A DNA stretch of 64,000 bases from Membranipora membranacea (GCA_914767715.1 OU612065.1:18290001-18354000); one strand, 5' to 3'. Counted from the stretch's first letter, positions 33,799-45,142 are shown. Program-made: numbers and translations. The notes: a model not told the origin generated them from the letters alone.

Positions 33799-36700
33799 AT
33801 GTCTCTTAGAGGTAAAGTATGTCTGGTCACAGGTGCTAGTCGGGGAATCGGTAAAGGTATAGCTGTACAGCTAGGAGAGCAGGGAGCCACAGTGTACATC
33901 ACTGGTAAGTATTTGTCTGTATACAACACTAAGTAGATAAGGTCTACGATTGCATGCTCACAAACAATTGTCCAGTGCAGCGCTCTCAAATCACAGCTTT
34001 CGGTCGTTATAGATAGGAAAATATTCTATACAAATATTTCTTTCAGAGCAGTGTGTTTTTTCTTCTTTTTTCTGGAGTTGTCCCTCCCTGGAGCAATGAC
34101 TCGACTGATCCAGGGCAACTCCTATGGAGACCAAAGAATCACATGACCAGACAGCGGGCTGGTCAATGAAAATTCCTCCTCCTCCACATAAAATGTTCTA
34201 GAACATGTTGTGAACTTTATGATTTTAGTGTATGTAGAATAATATGCAAACTTGTAAAATTTGAGAAGATCTCAATATCTTTACCATTTATTATTCTTGT
34301 TCCAAAGGCAGGTCCAGTACTGCAGCCACACAAGGAGTTGGGGGAACATTAAAAGAGACAGCTAATGAGATTGACTCACGAGGTGGTAAAGGGGTACCTG
34401 TCGTGTGTGATCATACTGAAGATGATCAGGTTAAAGCTGTATTCGATCAAATCAAGAGTGAACACGGGAAACTAGATGTACTGGTAAACAATGCCTACTC
34501 TGCTGTTAATGTAAGTGGGAGGGATAACTTCTTTCTGTTTGACCTCACACATGACATGCCTTATCTGCTGACACTCAAATGATCAGAAAAGCATGGAAGC
34601 CTAAAGCCTCCTTTTAGAACGTGTTAGAAAAGCTGCTTTTATGAATAACAATACCTAAATGCAGTCATTTTCAGTTTTCTTGTATGATTCATGTTCAATC
34701 CTTCAAGTCTTCTTTCTATAAAGGTATATTCCTATGATTTGAGCCCATTCCCCCCATTTTCCATGAAGAGGGAATGGGAGAGTTCATTGTTCAATCGGGA
34801 TGTCTTAAAGAATATGACTTCAGGGTTGTTATCATCTTGCAGTAGTAACTCCTGGGTTTATCTCAGGCTGTGAAATTGGCCCAAGAAAACTCAACGCCCT
34901 TTTATCATAGATTTGTTAATTATTAAAATGACCCTGTTATCTATTCTGAATTTGATGAGGGGTTTAATGGTGACCTCTCCTACTATATCCCTTTTTGTCA
35001 CACCGACTAGTGTGTACTTTTTAGAACTTGGATTAATAGCCAGTGAGAAGTAGATCATGGTAATAAACACAACAGGGTATTAAGCTGGTTTGATTTTTAT
35101 TTGATCATTAGGTGTCACTAGCCGCAGACCGAGAGTAATAAATCACAAAGAAGAGTCCTAATAGTGTCTTATATACACACTACATGTATTTGTATAATTT
35201 GTTTAATTTTAACAATCACCAAAGATGTTGACTACAATATATCTCAGGAGTATTTCTGTAATATAGGCAATTTTCCAAGAGAACAAAGCCCACCGAAAGT
35301 ACTGGCAAGCCAATGAGCCACCAGGAGAATTTTGGGACCTTGTCAACAATGTGGGTTTGAGGTAAGTCTCATATACGTGTTGCAATTAACATCATGCAAA
35401 GTGCCTCCAAGACTGCAAGTCAGAGTTTGTGGCATTTTTGTTCATGATGCATTGCCACGAAAAAAAATCACCTTGGGTTGTTTGAGCCCATGTTTTATAC
35501 ATACCATGACCTATCCTACATGTGTGACATCAGGGAGTTTGAGACAAAAAGTCCCTGGCTCCATTTAACATTACTTAAAGAATAAGGAGTCGCCCTCTCG
35601 CAATTTGTGAGAGGGTAACCCACTCCATTAATAAAGACCTGAACCTATGTTGCAGAAGTACGGTCTTACAAAAACCGAGAGCAATGAATTCCAGTATAAC
35701 TTTCCAACATGAATGGTTGTGGAATTTTATCTAAACAAAACTTCATCATCTTCTGCCTAAGGACTTTAAATCTGGTAGAACATTATCACTATAACAATTT
35801 TGTTTCCTTTTCACATTTATTTATCTTGTCATTTTTTCTGTCACTGCTTGCAAAAAAATTTAAACAATGATTGAAGGTGAAAGATGAACACATATATAAT
35901 AACAGTAAGAGTTTCATCTTGCAGGTTATAAGCTGTCTGGCTGCTATTGATCTCTTTTTGTTGTTGTAGAAATCACTATATCTGTTCCGTGTATGCTACA
36001 GAAATGATGGTAAATAAAGGAAGCGGATTGATAGTCAATGTCTCCTCATTTGGTGGTATCAGATACTTGTTTAACGTGGCCTATGGAATCGGAAAGGCTG
36101 CGGTAAGTGTTTACTCAACTCATTCTCATAAATCTTATTATCAGCATTTCATTCTTCATTGTCTGTCCGGTTACTTGTTTTTACATTGTCTGATGCTTGG
36201 TGTTATCTGGTGCTGCAATGCCTTATTAATTTCGAAATGCAATGTGTTCTGAATTTTCCTTCAAATTTTTTGCAATTCATAATGATTGACCAGAATAGGT
36301 TTTGGTAACATTTTAAAAAAAGCGGGCAGTTGAAAATGGTTTGCCACTACCAGCTATATATATATATATATATATTATATTATCTATAGCAGTCTCTGGT
36401 ACCACTATGACTCCGCCTCCTATGGTTGGTTTTACATTTGGTATTATTCAAAGTTAACTTTGTCTGGTGCACGGGTGAAGGTGTTCGGCTGTTTAATTTC
36501 CAGAAAGCAAAGCAGAGAAAAAGTGTATCAAGTATCCGACAGCTTGTTGAACATGGCCTTGTTCGAACTATGTATATTTATGTGTGTATGAGTCTATATC
36601 TTTGTGTATATGTAGGTTGATAGAATGGGTGCCGACATGGCTGTAGAACTTAGAGGTACTGGCGTTAGCTGTGTCACATTATACCCTGGTCCTGTCCTCA

Positions 36701-39700
36701 CTGAGATGGTCTCTGATATGGTGGCAGACAATGTGAGTAAAACCCTCTGTGTATTAGTCTAAGCGTTCAGGTCACTTTAAGATTGGGTTAATTTTTAAAA
36801 TTTAATAATAGGGTGTAGCTTTTCTCACCTGAGTCTTAGTACTAGTTCCCAAACAAAAGTTATTTTGGAATGGAAGAAGTTTAACAGACGTAACAATATT
36901 GTGTGATGTTCCCACCTGCTATATGTTTTGTGTAAGCGTTTTTACTGATCAAAGCTCCGAAGAGCGGACCAGTTCATGATTAGCCTCATGGATCAATAAG
37001 ATCTGGCAAGGGATTATGGAAAAACTTAAGGTTCAGAAACAGCAATATCAATGGGCTGTACAATAAAACATTTTCTTGGATCCTGTATGCAGTCACTTCT
37101 TAGGTTCTTAGGTCTACAAGGGATTTGGCCTGAGACTGTTCAGGCAGTCTTCCATACAAATATCGTATCTTGGTACATACTTGGAACTTCTGCATAATCC
37201 ATCACAAATCTGAAATAGGATAAATCTTTACATGATACATTCTTGAATGGATACCGGTTCGACTGCATGAAATTTCTAAAGGCAGGTCAGAGGTCAGAGG
37301 TCACCACCAAGTCACATGAGTTGCTCTGAGTATTAGGTTAACCAACTTAGCACATCATAGGTTACATATATGTATTAGTTCATCAAAATGCTAAAAAAAA
37401 CTATAATCATCCAAGTTGATGGTATAAACTTACATCGTCCGAATAAACAGAATATACAGCGCAGATACAGGCAAGAAGAAGTGCAAAAAAAACAATATAG
37501 TTCATGTTTGAGCTCTTGTAGAATTTTTAATGAGGTTTTGCTATGCTGTATAATGTAATTGTGCTGCTTCATATAGTAGTGTCTGAATCGCACTACACTT
37601 TTATCTGATAACAATAACATAAACACACAAACAAGCTCAAACAGAATTTAGCTTGATGCAAGAAGTCGTCTTATCAGTGACCAATCATGATTCAACCATT
37701 TTATGATTAGAATCAAATAAGATCGAATAATACGCACTGTAAACCATAAAATGTCAATTCAAGATATACTTTACTCAAACACATGTTTTTTTCATAAGAT
37801 TCAGGCAAACAAAAACAGATTGCTCATGGATGTTGATAGCTAGCCTGTCTCGACGAGATTTGTTCGGTGGGTGTGGGGGGGGGGACCCCCCACAACAAAG
37901 CTTGTCAAGACATGCTAGTTGATAGCATTCTTTCAAGCTAATCAGCACTGTTGAAATCATATACAACTTTACACGGATTGAGAAATCTATTATGGAATCA
38001 TGGGAGCTGATTCTTTCTTACAAAAATCATAACAAAGTTTCGCTATATGCTTGCTGAGTAAGTCTAGGATCATGTTTTTAGTCTGTATCTTTGTTAGCTT
38101 ATCCTATTGAGGAGCTGATCCGTGGTTCTTTATACAGTGATCCACGCATTCGTCAATCTTGACACTTTGACATCTTGGATGACGTGACGTGCAGAAGAAA
38201 GATTCGCATAGTCTTTGACAATAGGGGCCCTGAAACAGAATAAGTATCTATTTAACAATTGACTGGATATGGCTGCTTGAAATGTGTATGGGCAACTCAA
38301 AGGCAACAACCCAAGCACATACGTTGCTCTGCGTGTTAGACTAGACAATTAGTGCAAAAGACATAGATTACATGTTGGTTCATAAAATTCTGATATAGAT
38401 ATTATCATCTTTATGTTATATGAACTTACATTGTCTGAATACGCAGAGCAGATACTGACAAGAAGAAGTGCGACAAAGACAATATAAATATAGTTCATGT
38501 TAGTGAGAATTCTCAAGCAATGTGATGTTATGATTTTGATATGCAGCATACGGGAATTGTGCTGCTTTATATAGTAGTGTCTGAATCGCTTTACAATTTT
38601 TATCTGATAACATAAACACACGCAAACAAGCTCAAACCGAATTTAACTGTATGCAGCAAGTCTTATCGGTGACGAATCATGATTCCACCATTTTATGATT
38701 AGAATCGAATAAGATTGAATAATGCGCATTGTAAACCATGGAACATCTTTCCATGATATACTTTACTCAAACACATGTTTTTCTCATAAGATTCAGGCAA
38801 ACAAAAACAGATTGCTCATGTATGTCGATCACATTCTCACAATCTAAACAGCAATGTTGACATAATTATTATCTGTTGTTTTTTTCACCACCGATCCATT
38901 TGTTGACTCCATCAGTCACTGATAAACCCGTATTTGTCACCGTTAATTTTTTATATTTATCAAATTTTGCAAACTGTTTGCTCTTTGATCCTTGTAGGCT
39001 ATGATGAAAAAGACGTTTGCCAACCCTGAGACACCAGAATTCTCAGGAAAAGCGGTGTCTTGTTTAGCTGCAGGTTGGTGTACTACCCTCTTATTTCCAG
39101 GGTTATTCCTTCATTGTGTTGGTTACTAGACGAATAATAATGTTGTAAATTCCACCGATTGATTTTTTTATACCCATTTTATTTTCTTATTGTGCATATT
39201 GAGGCCTTAGGGCAATATACATAATAGACCATGTGTAACATCCTGTACAGTAACATCCTGTACATCTGTGAGCCATGATAAGGGAAAAATAACATTTTCA
39301 TGGATCATAAATTCTCCGTCGCTCAGGGTGATAGTGATAGTGATGTGATGTTCTTGTGAGTTGCCATTATGATCTACGTATTGCCATTGAATAACCGTTA
39401 AAAATAATTTCTCGTTAGATCATTTCTCTTAACCATTCCACACAAGGTAATCGACCCATGACACTCATACTATTTCAGATCCAAATGTTGACAGTAAAAG
39501 TGGGAAAATATGCCTTTCTGCTGACTTGGCCCTGGAATACGGCTTCAAAGATATCGATGGTAAGCATGGATAACTGGCATATTTTACCCGCAGCGTTCTT
39601 TCTTTGATGTGTCTATGTTGCATTTCAATAGAACCGTTGACTGAACAACATTATTGTGTTTCTAAAGTAAGAGTTCAAAAAGAAAGTTATTGTGATATAA

Positions 39701-40444
39701 CAGACATCATACACTGATCACAAGATATACTATTGCATGTATATCTCTGATTGATAAAGAATGAATTAATTCACTTAGTATAACTACCATCAGAAGAATT
39801 TGGTGTGATGACCCGATGTCAATTTCATAAATTAGGGACGGGCACGTGTTGGTACTCACTCTAGATTAACTCTACTGATCTGAGATACACAAGTGTAGTC
39901 GTGTATGACTAAATTTAACTTTTGTATCACTGCCTAGTATGTGGAAACACTTTTGTATTCTCTATGGGGGTTTTTGCCCTAGCCGAAATAAATCAAATCA
40001 CCCGCAGTGAGAGTTACTCCCTCTTTACTGACAAGTCATCAAATTATCTTAAGAGGCTTAACAGCCTATAGGGGGAAACTCTGAATGCAGGCAAACTAGC
40101 TTTATCCCTTAAGTCTCATTTTTTGCCTTTGTATTATGTCTAACGCAATACTGGATTGAGGTCATTTGACTTTCGACCGCAAAGCGTGATTATGAACTAT
40201 CATTCATATTTCTGCGGACAACTGCTGAGAACATATTTTTCTTTGCTAAACCTGTACGTATTTCTAATTAATATAAATGCTGACATATGACTGTGTGTTT
40301 ATCATTGTAGGGACACAGCCTGCCTCAATGAGACAGGTGAATATTGCTCTGTCACGATCCCCTCTCTCATTTCTGTCATGGATGGTACCAAACTGGGTCA
40401 AGTTTCCTGGCTTTCTTATAAACGCAGCTTCAAACAAATTCTAA
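33799..40444 (+). CDS. DHRS1: DHRS1 short-chain dehydrogenase/reductase, complete, 8 exons
   Basis: Exons: 33799-33904, 34308-34510, 35267-35361, 35970-36102, 36616-36732, 38998-39073, 39479-39559, 40311-40444. All borders are GT-AG and in phase, giving 314 residues; human DHRS1 has 313. The Rossmann cofactor motif TGASRGIG is at about residues 12-19. NNAYSAV replaces the generic NNAG, as is typical of DHRS1. The catalytic Ser lies in NVSSFGG and the Tyr/Lys pair in YGIGK. The DHRS1-specific C-terminal extension (SGKAVSCLAAD, FPGFL) is present. Family role: NAD(P)(H)-dependent reductase of carbonyls and steroids associated with the ER. Intron 5 (36733-38997) is the longest and holds two secreted-peptide genes on the opposite strand. 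A single AATAAA far downstream (about 41380) may or may not serve this gene. Confidence 0.94.
34074..34131. repeat. Foldback in DHRS1 intron 1
   Basis: GGAGTTGTCCCTCCCTGGA is matched by TCCAGGG and CAACTCC on the right. No target duplication was recognised. Confidence 0.5.
36350..36405. repeat. TA microsatellite beside a CAGAGAC element fragment
   Basis: TA repeats at about 36355-36376 are followed by tatctatagcagtctctggta, a half copy of the CAGAGACTATAG palindrome seen at 9220 and 17521. It lies in DHRS1 intron 4. Confidence 0.5.
37114..37505 (-). CDS. Small secreted Cys-rich peptide A (4 Cys)
   Basis: Two exons: 37434-37505 (24 codons, a signal peptide with core VFFALLLACICAVYS) and 37114-37209 (31 codons plus stop). 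Donor GTAAGT and acceptor CTATTTCAG join in phase 0, giving a 55-residue precursor. The mature part has four cysteines spaced C-x3-C-x11-C-x3-C, the pattern of a disulfide-pinned helical hairpin. I do not recognise a named family. The gene is wholly inside DHRS1 intron 5 on the opposite strand and next to peptide B, with which it shares signal exon and promoter but little of the mature sequence. A secreted effector (defence, signalling or toxin-like) is possible, but function is unknown. Confidence 0.72.
37568..37575 (-). promoter_or_regulatory. TATA box of peptide A
   Basis: On the minus strand TATATGAA lies about 65 bp before the ATG, in a block shared with peptide B (gacactactatatraagcag). 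Confidence 0.55.
37832..37926. mobile_element. TAGCCTG foldback with perfect 9 bp target duplication
   Basis: 37841-37917 begins TAGCCTGTCTCGACGAG and ends AAGCTTGTCAAGACATGCTA, with a G/C-run centre. GTTGATAGC flanks at 37832-37840 and 37918-37926. The tandem paralogous DNA upstream of peptide B (about 38817-38835) reads through without the element, giving an empty site. Confidence 0.85.
38104..38498 (-). CDS. Small secreted Cys-rich peptide B (6 Cys)
   Basis: Two exons: 38430-38498 (23 codons, signal peptide MNYIYIVFVALLLVSICSAY) and 38104-38229 (41 codons plus stop), phase 0, giving a 64-residue precursor. The mature part has six cysteines spaced C-x3-C-x4-C-x6-C-x7-C-x3-C, again with a C-x3-C pair at each end. 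It is nested in DHRS1 intron 5 opposite to the host gene. The 5' DNA is a diverged tandem copy of that of peptide A. No named family recognised; secreted effector inferred from signal peptide and cysteines. Confidence 0.78.
38565..38573 (-). promoter_or_regulatory. TATA box of peptide B
   Basis: TATATAAAG on the minus strand about 70 bp before the ATG. Confidence 0.6.
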
Positions 40445-41858
40445 GCTGTTTCAGTCTTTTTCTTCTCGGAAGATTCTTAAGCTAAAGCTGCCATTTTTGG
40501 CACAAACGATCACCTTCCATCATTATGGGATTACTTATAATTATTAATTGTCCAGCGTAAATTGGCGATTTTGCTTGTCATACCACCTTTATAATATTGA
40601 TTCATCCTACCCTATACTTAGAACAGGTCTGAACTCTATGCTTATAGATCAAGCTTGATCAAATTTGTCTGCATTTGGAGTCACTCCCCCTTGAGCAAAA
40701 AAAACAGGCTTGATCTTCACAACCAACAAGTGGTCATGTCTAGCATGACATCCTCTAGTTTAATTATTGTAAATTGGCCACAACAGGCAGGCTCTTCAGC
40801 TTACTATCTAAGCAATGAGAGAGATCATACTTTCCAAACCAAAGTTCCTGAATGCAATCATAAACTTAACAATTCTGTCCACCTTCAATCGGGTGCAACA
40901 ATACAGTAACATCTCATATAGAAATGATTATGAACACAAACTTGTAGGAGGTCAGCATCATCCTTGTAATATATGTGAAGATATATTAATGGCTTAGTCT
41001 GTTTTCTGTTTTCTATCTTACTATCTGTTAACATTATGTGAATGTTTGAGTTTTCTTATGATTTCAGAGCCTCTCAAAACTATGATATTCCCGTATCATT
41101 GTGACACTAGTGGGAGACAATTTATGGATAATATCTGATACTTTATCAACAAGTCACTCATACTTGATCAGGCTTTTCTTAATTTTCTACAATAATCCTT
41201 CTGATTCCCTCCTATTATTACTGATGTTATTTTGGTAACATGAAAAGTTGAGGTTGAGTTGAGGTTGAGTTTAGTTGTAATACTTTGTTTTTTTATTTTT
41301 TATTATTATTACCAGAGGTTTTTATTTGTAGAAGCTTGTACCTCTTTAATCTGTAAACATTTCTGGAGAGAGAGTAATAAATTAACAAACAACAAACAAA
41401 TGATATAAGGCGATTTTATACCAATATAAATTACATGTTTTTTAACTACATGACTGAATAATTCTGTGTTGATGAAAAATGCTATGCTCAGGGTGTCTCC
41501 TTCCTGAACGGCATAAGGTTTGTGAATATTGTTGTAATATATCGCTAGTGCTGATGTATTTTAATAGAGAAATGATTGAAACCTCCCTTTTTGAAGACTC
41601 AGGGTGGGTTTACTGTTGATATGATTATTTATCCCACTGAGGAATTCAGAATAAAGTAAACAAGGTCTGATGAATTTAAAGAAAAAGGAAACAGCAAAAT
41701 CATGTCAACAGGCTAGTAAACCTGACAAAAAATTTAAATGATTATCACTCCTGACACAACCATGGTATTATTTATTAAATTCTGATACATACTGATACAT
41801 GCAGTGACTCCCAGCCCAAGAGTTCTTCAGTTGAGCTGTCTTTTTGCCCCAAATATAT
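40445..41858. other. DHRS1 3' flank, possible old repeat, no gene seen
   Basis: Two overlapping plus-strand frames (about 40655-40997) have no motif I can name. The stretch 41270-41400 is T- and AT-rich and ends with AATAAA near 41380; it could be a retroelement 3' end, but this is not shown. Confidence 0.35.
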
Positions 41859-42243
41859 CAGGGCGCTCAACCTGAGAGGATCCAAATCCTGAGTTATGCC
41901 TATATCACGGAGCGTAGTGGCACGTCAAGGGAGCAAAACACCCTGTGCATGAACAGCCTAGGGCTTTTTGGGCGTTGCTAGCCTCCCCATACAAGGCTCG
42001 GCTGGAAAAATCAGAGAGCCATCTAGGGCAGATAAATTCCAATGTCAGTCTACATTTATATATAAAGTAGCTAGATCGTCAATAAAAATCAACTGCATAT
42101 TCTGGAATCCCTCAACTTTGATGAATATGAGAGGAAATCTGAGTTTTAGCTCTTATTCTGATATCCCCTGAGTATTCTGAGTTGAACCCAAAAATCTGAG
42201 TAACTCGGGCCAAATCTGAGTGGTTGAGAGCCCTGAATATAAA
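41851..42243. mobile_element. 377 bp hAT-like MITE (CAGGG ends)
   Basis: 41859-42235 begins CAGGGCGCTCAACC and ends GGTTGAGAGCCCTG. The flanking octamers are AT-rich and similar but not identical (AAATATAT and AATATAAA). CAGGG termini fit hAT. Its right end abuts the broken signal exon of a peptide-family copy and replaces that exon's splice donor. Confidence 0.65.
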
Positions 42244-42292
42244 CAGTGTGGGTGCAGGCAAAAATAGTTGCAACAAAGACAGTACTATTCAT
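42238..42292 (-). pseudogene. Transposon-broken signal exon of the peptide family
   Basis: The minus-strand ATG at 42290-42292 opens a frame like the signal exons of peptides C and D (MNSTVFVATIFACTHTVY), preceded by the same agctcaaac context. At the point where the others have their donor site (TATTCGGTGAGT), this copy runs into the CAGGG end of a MITE. No second exon was found beyond the insertion. Decayed copy, not expected to give a secreted peptide. Confidence 0.75.
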
Positions 42293-42644
42293 GTTTGAGC
42301 TTCTTCTTAAAAGTTGAGAAGGTGTGATTGTATGGAATCTACGGATACCTAAATGTTTCAGGTTTTTATTCACTTTTTTCCCATCAAGAGTTAATTGCAT
42401 TATGTTTTAAATGCTTTATTATTGTAACAATATATATACATTGAGATATTCATCATCAGATCTGAAAAAATGTTAATGCTCAGTAACATACGTTGATGAG
42501 GCTGTAAAATCTCAATGATAGATTGTTTGGTTTGCAAGTTTATAACGTAAAAAATGACATTTGAATTTTATATAGCCACGTGCTAAGTTAGTTTCTTGGA
42601 TGCCGTTTCCAGTCTGGTCAGTTTGGTTTAGTTTGGTTGGAAGC

Positions 42645-43200
42645 TTATCCTATGAGGGCAGCAAGAGTCTTCTCACATGTGTCGACACAAGTGTCAAAGC
42701 TTATCTGGCATAATTGACCATCTAGCTCAGTAGGGCTCTTGGTTGTACAGTCGTAGAATCTTTTACATCCGCTTGTACACAGGGGACTCTGAAACAGGTT
42801 AAATTAATAAAATAATAATGTACTGATATGACTAGCTAGATGGTCAATTATGCCAGATAAGCTGTTGACTTGTTTAAGCGCTCAAACGGTGGCGGGATGC
42901 TGGTAGAGGCATTTCATTATCAACCACTTTCCAAAACCAAAACTAACTGTAGACATATATATGGCTGTTTAGTGTTTAGACATCCGATATCATGCCTCTC
43001 TATAGATTTTGGTATTCTATTTGATGGAAAAAATACATCTTAAACAGATAATGTATCATTCAGGTGAAATACCTTTATAGTTATATATAAGTATATATCA
43101 TGTTATAATTATTTGATTAATACAAATCAAACTTATTACTCACCGAATATACAGTATAGATGCAGGCCAGTAGAAGTACAGCAAAGATAGTACAGTTCAT
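42645..43200 (-). CDS. Small secreted Cys-rich peptide C (6 Cys)
   Basis: Two exons: 43144-43200 (19 codons, signal peptide MNCTIFAVLLLACIYTVYS) and 42645-42788 (47 codons plus stop), donor GTGAGT, acceptor TGTTTCAG, phase 0, giving a 66-residue precursor. Cysteines are spaced C-x3-C-x5-C-x12-C-x6-C-x3-C. The mature part differs from peptide D at 9 of 47 positions. It stands head-to-head with D (starts about 1.46 kb apart), and the two upstream regions are inverted copies. At the poly(A) position D has AATAAA whereas this copy reads ATATAAA. Function unknown. Confidence 0.82.
42828..42862 (+). pseudogene. Reversed fragment of peptide exon 2 inside the intron of peptide C
   Basis: The plus strand reads agctagatggtcaattatgc and continues cagataagct, nearly identical to the middle of exon 2 of peptides C and D, but opposite to the surrounding gene C. 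It is too short to encode anything. Confidence 0.7.
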
Positions 43201-43283
43201 GTTTGAGCTGGTATAGAGATCTTTAGTGCTGTGATGGAGTGGAGTGTAATAATGTTATATGCACCATTATGAAATTGTGCTGG

Positions 43284-43292
43284 CTTTTATAG
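43284..43292 (-). promoter_or_regulatory. TATA box of peptide C
   Basis: CTATAAAAG on the minus strand about 85 bp before the ATG, in a block identical to that of peptide D (ctataaaagccagcacaatt). Confidence 0.65.
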
Positions 43293-43719
43293 TTTTTTAA
43301 CAATGTAGAAATTTCTTATACAATTAAATAAACACGCTCCAACTTAGAGGACACGGAAATTGACCGGATGTTAGTTTTCATGCCCTTGAATCAACTTGTT
43401 GATAGTGAGGTGACGACGTGACGCTTTGAGATTTCACCATTTCTTATTTAGTTCATCACATAATACCCTGCTATAAACCATGGTGGGTCAGATGAGGTTA
43501 CACTCTACTCTACCATGTGTTTTTTCTCATGAAATTGAGATAAACAAAAATCTATCCACCACTTTACCCACCGGTGAGGAAAGTTTTTGATAATAAAATG
43601 TACCACCAGCACCAGCTATCCCTGCACAGTTTCAGCGCTTTAACTACAGAAACGCTATCTATTGAACTCATCAGTTCAGCAACAGATGTAAAAACCATAT
43701 AATATTTGTTGTAATCTGG

Positions 43720-44210
43720 TCGTAGATTTTGCTGCACTTTTCATCACAATCAACTTACTTTGATGGGTTCGGAAAAGTTATAACAAATCAAATAGTGCTT
43801 GATAAGATCTTTGTGAAAGCCATTTTTTTACTGGTATGCAGATCTGATACTCAATTCCACCCTAAATGTTTCTTGGGAAATAAAACATTCGCCCTGGGTT
43901 TTGCATATAAGTCTTCGAAAATGACCCACTCAGGCGCCATAAGGTATTTTTCTAATTTGTATGATATTATCCAATAAAAAGCAAACCTAGGAATTCACAT
44001 TGCAAGGGTTGGATGTTTTCCTAGGTATAGCATTAGAAAAGACTGTCTATCTTGATCGAAGACTGAATATCTTGAAGGGTAAAATTCTTCAAGGCAGAAT
44101 ATTTTGCTTGTTTCTTCTCTATTTGGGTTTGTGGGGAAGAGGAATTCAGTTGTGAAATCGAAAAGAGTAGTGCCAAGCTCCGTTACCAAACTCCCGTCAT
44201 TGTTTCATTT
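43720..44210. repeat. Diverged duplicated block, copy 1 (partner about 46850-47160)
   Basis: Shared ordered words with 46850-47160: gatactcaattccaccctaa / ttatattcaattccaacctg, atgacccactcaggcgcc / atgacctactcagcgc, and the yctaggtatagcat / tccaggtctagcat word. Both have a minus-strand partial open frame with stops, so this may be a decayed coding family that I cannot name. Copy 1 lies between the head-to-head peptide genes C and D. Confidence 0.45.
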
Positions 44211-44567
44211 GACATGATGTCTGAAGGACTCAACAATAGTATCGATGGAAAATATGCAATCAAATCTAAGTATGCCCCCTATGTGATAAGCACACACATG
44301 AGCAATGTATTGTTGTCCGTCTATATTCTATGAGAAAAAAAGCATATGGTAGAGTAGAGCGTAACCTCATTCGACCCACCATGGGCGATAATGGCGGTGT
44401 ATTACGCGATGAACTAAACAAGAAATGTTGAAATTTCAATACGTCACGTTACCATTAACAAGTTGCATCAAGGGAATGAAAACTAACATCTGGTCAGTTT
44501 CCTTGTCCTCAAAGTTGGAGCGTGTTTATTTAATCGGATAAGAAATCTTTATATTGTTTGAAAAAAA

Positions 44568-44576
44568 CTATAAAAG
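44568..44576 (+). promoter_or_regulatory. TATA box of peptide D
   Basis: CTATAAAAG about 80 bp before the ATG. Confidence 0.65.
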
Positions 44577-44655
44577 CCAGCACAATTGCATGATGGTGCA
44601 TATATGCTTAGCTACACTCCATCACAGCACTAAAGATCTCTATACCAGCTTAAAC

Positions 44656-45142
44656 ATGAACTGTACTGTCTTTGTTGTACTTCTTCTTGCCTGTATCTAC
44701 ACTGTATATTCGGTGAGTAATTTAAAGTTTAAAGTAAGTTAACTTTGTATTATCAGTATTAATGCGATAATTATAGAAGTATTTCAGTAAGGTAATACAT
44801 GATCTGTTTCATGTGTATTTTTTCAATCTTACAAAATATCAAATAGTCATATAAACTCATGATATCATATCTTTTATTTTCTTTTATTTTTAAAATTTTA
44901 TTTTATTATTTATTTATTTATCTCCGAGCTGCCGTTATACATTTAAAGTAGTCATTACCGTAGGTACAGTATTAAATAACAAATTTACCCTGTTTCAGAG
45001 TCCCCTGTGTACTACAGGATGCAAAGCTTACTACAACTGTACAACCAAGAGTCCTTCTGAGCTAGATGGTCAAATATGCCAGATAAGCTTTGACAGTTGC
45101 GTGAATGCATGTGAGAAGACTCTTGCTGCCCTCATAGGATAA
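44656..45142 (+). CDS. Small secreted Cys-rich peptide D (6 Cys)
   Basis: Two exons: 44656-44712 (signal peptide MNCTVFVVLLLACIYTVYS) and 44999-45142, donor GTGAGT, acceptor TGTTTCAG, phase 0, giving a 66-residue precursor. Cysteines are spaced C-x3-C-x5-C-x12-C-x6-C-x3-C. AATAAA at 45199-45204 is a plausible poly(A) signal. It is the closest paralogue of peptide C in inverted orientation. The C-x3-C pairs at both ends suggest two helices tied by disulfides. No known family assigned. Confidence 0.84.
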
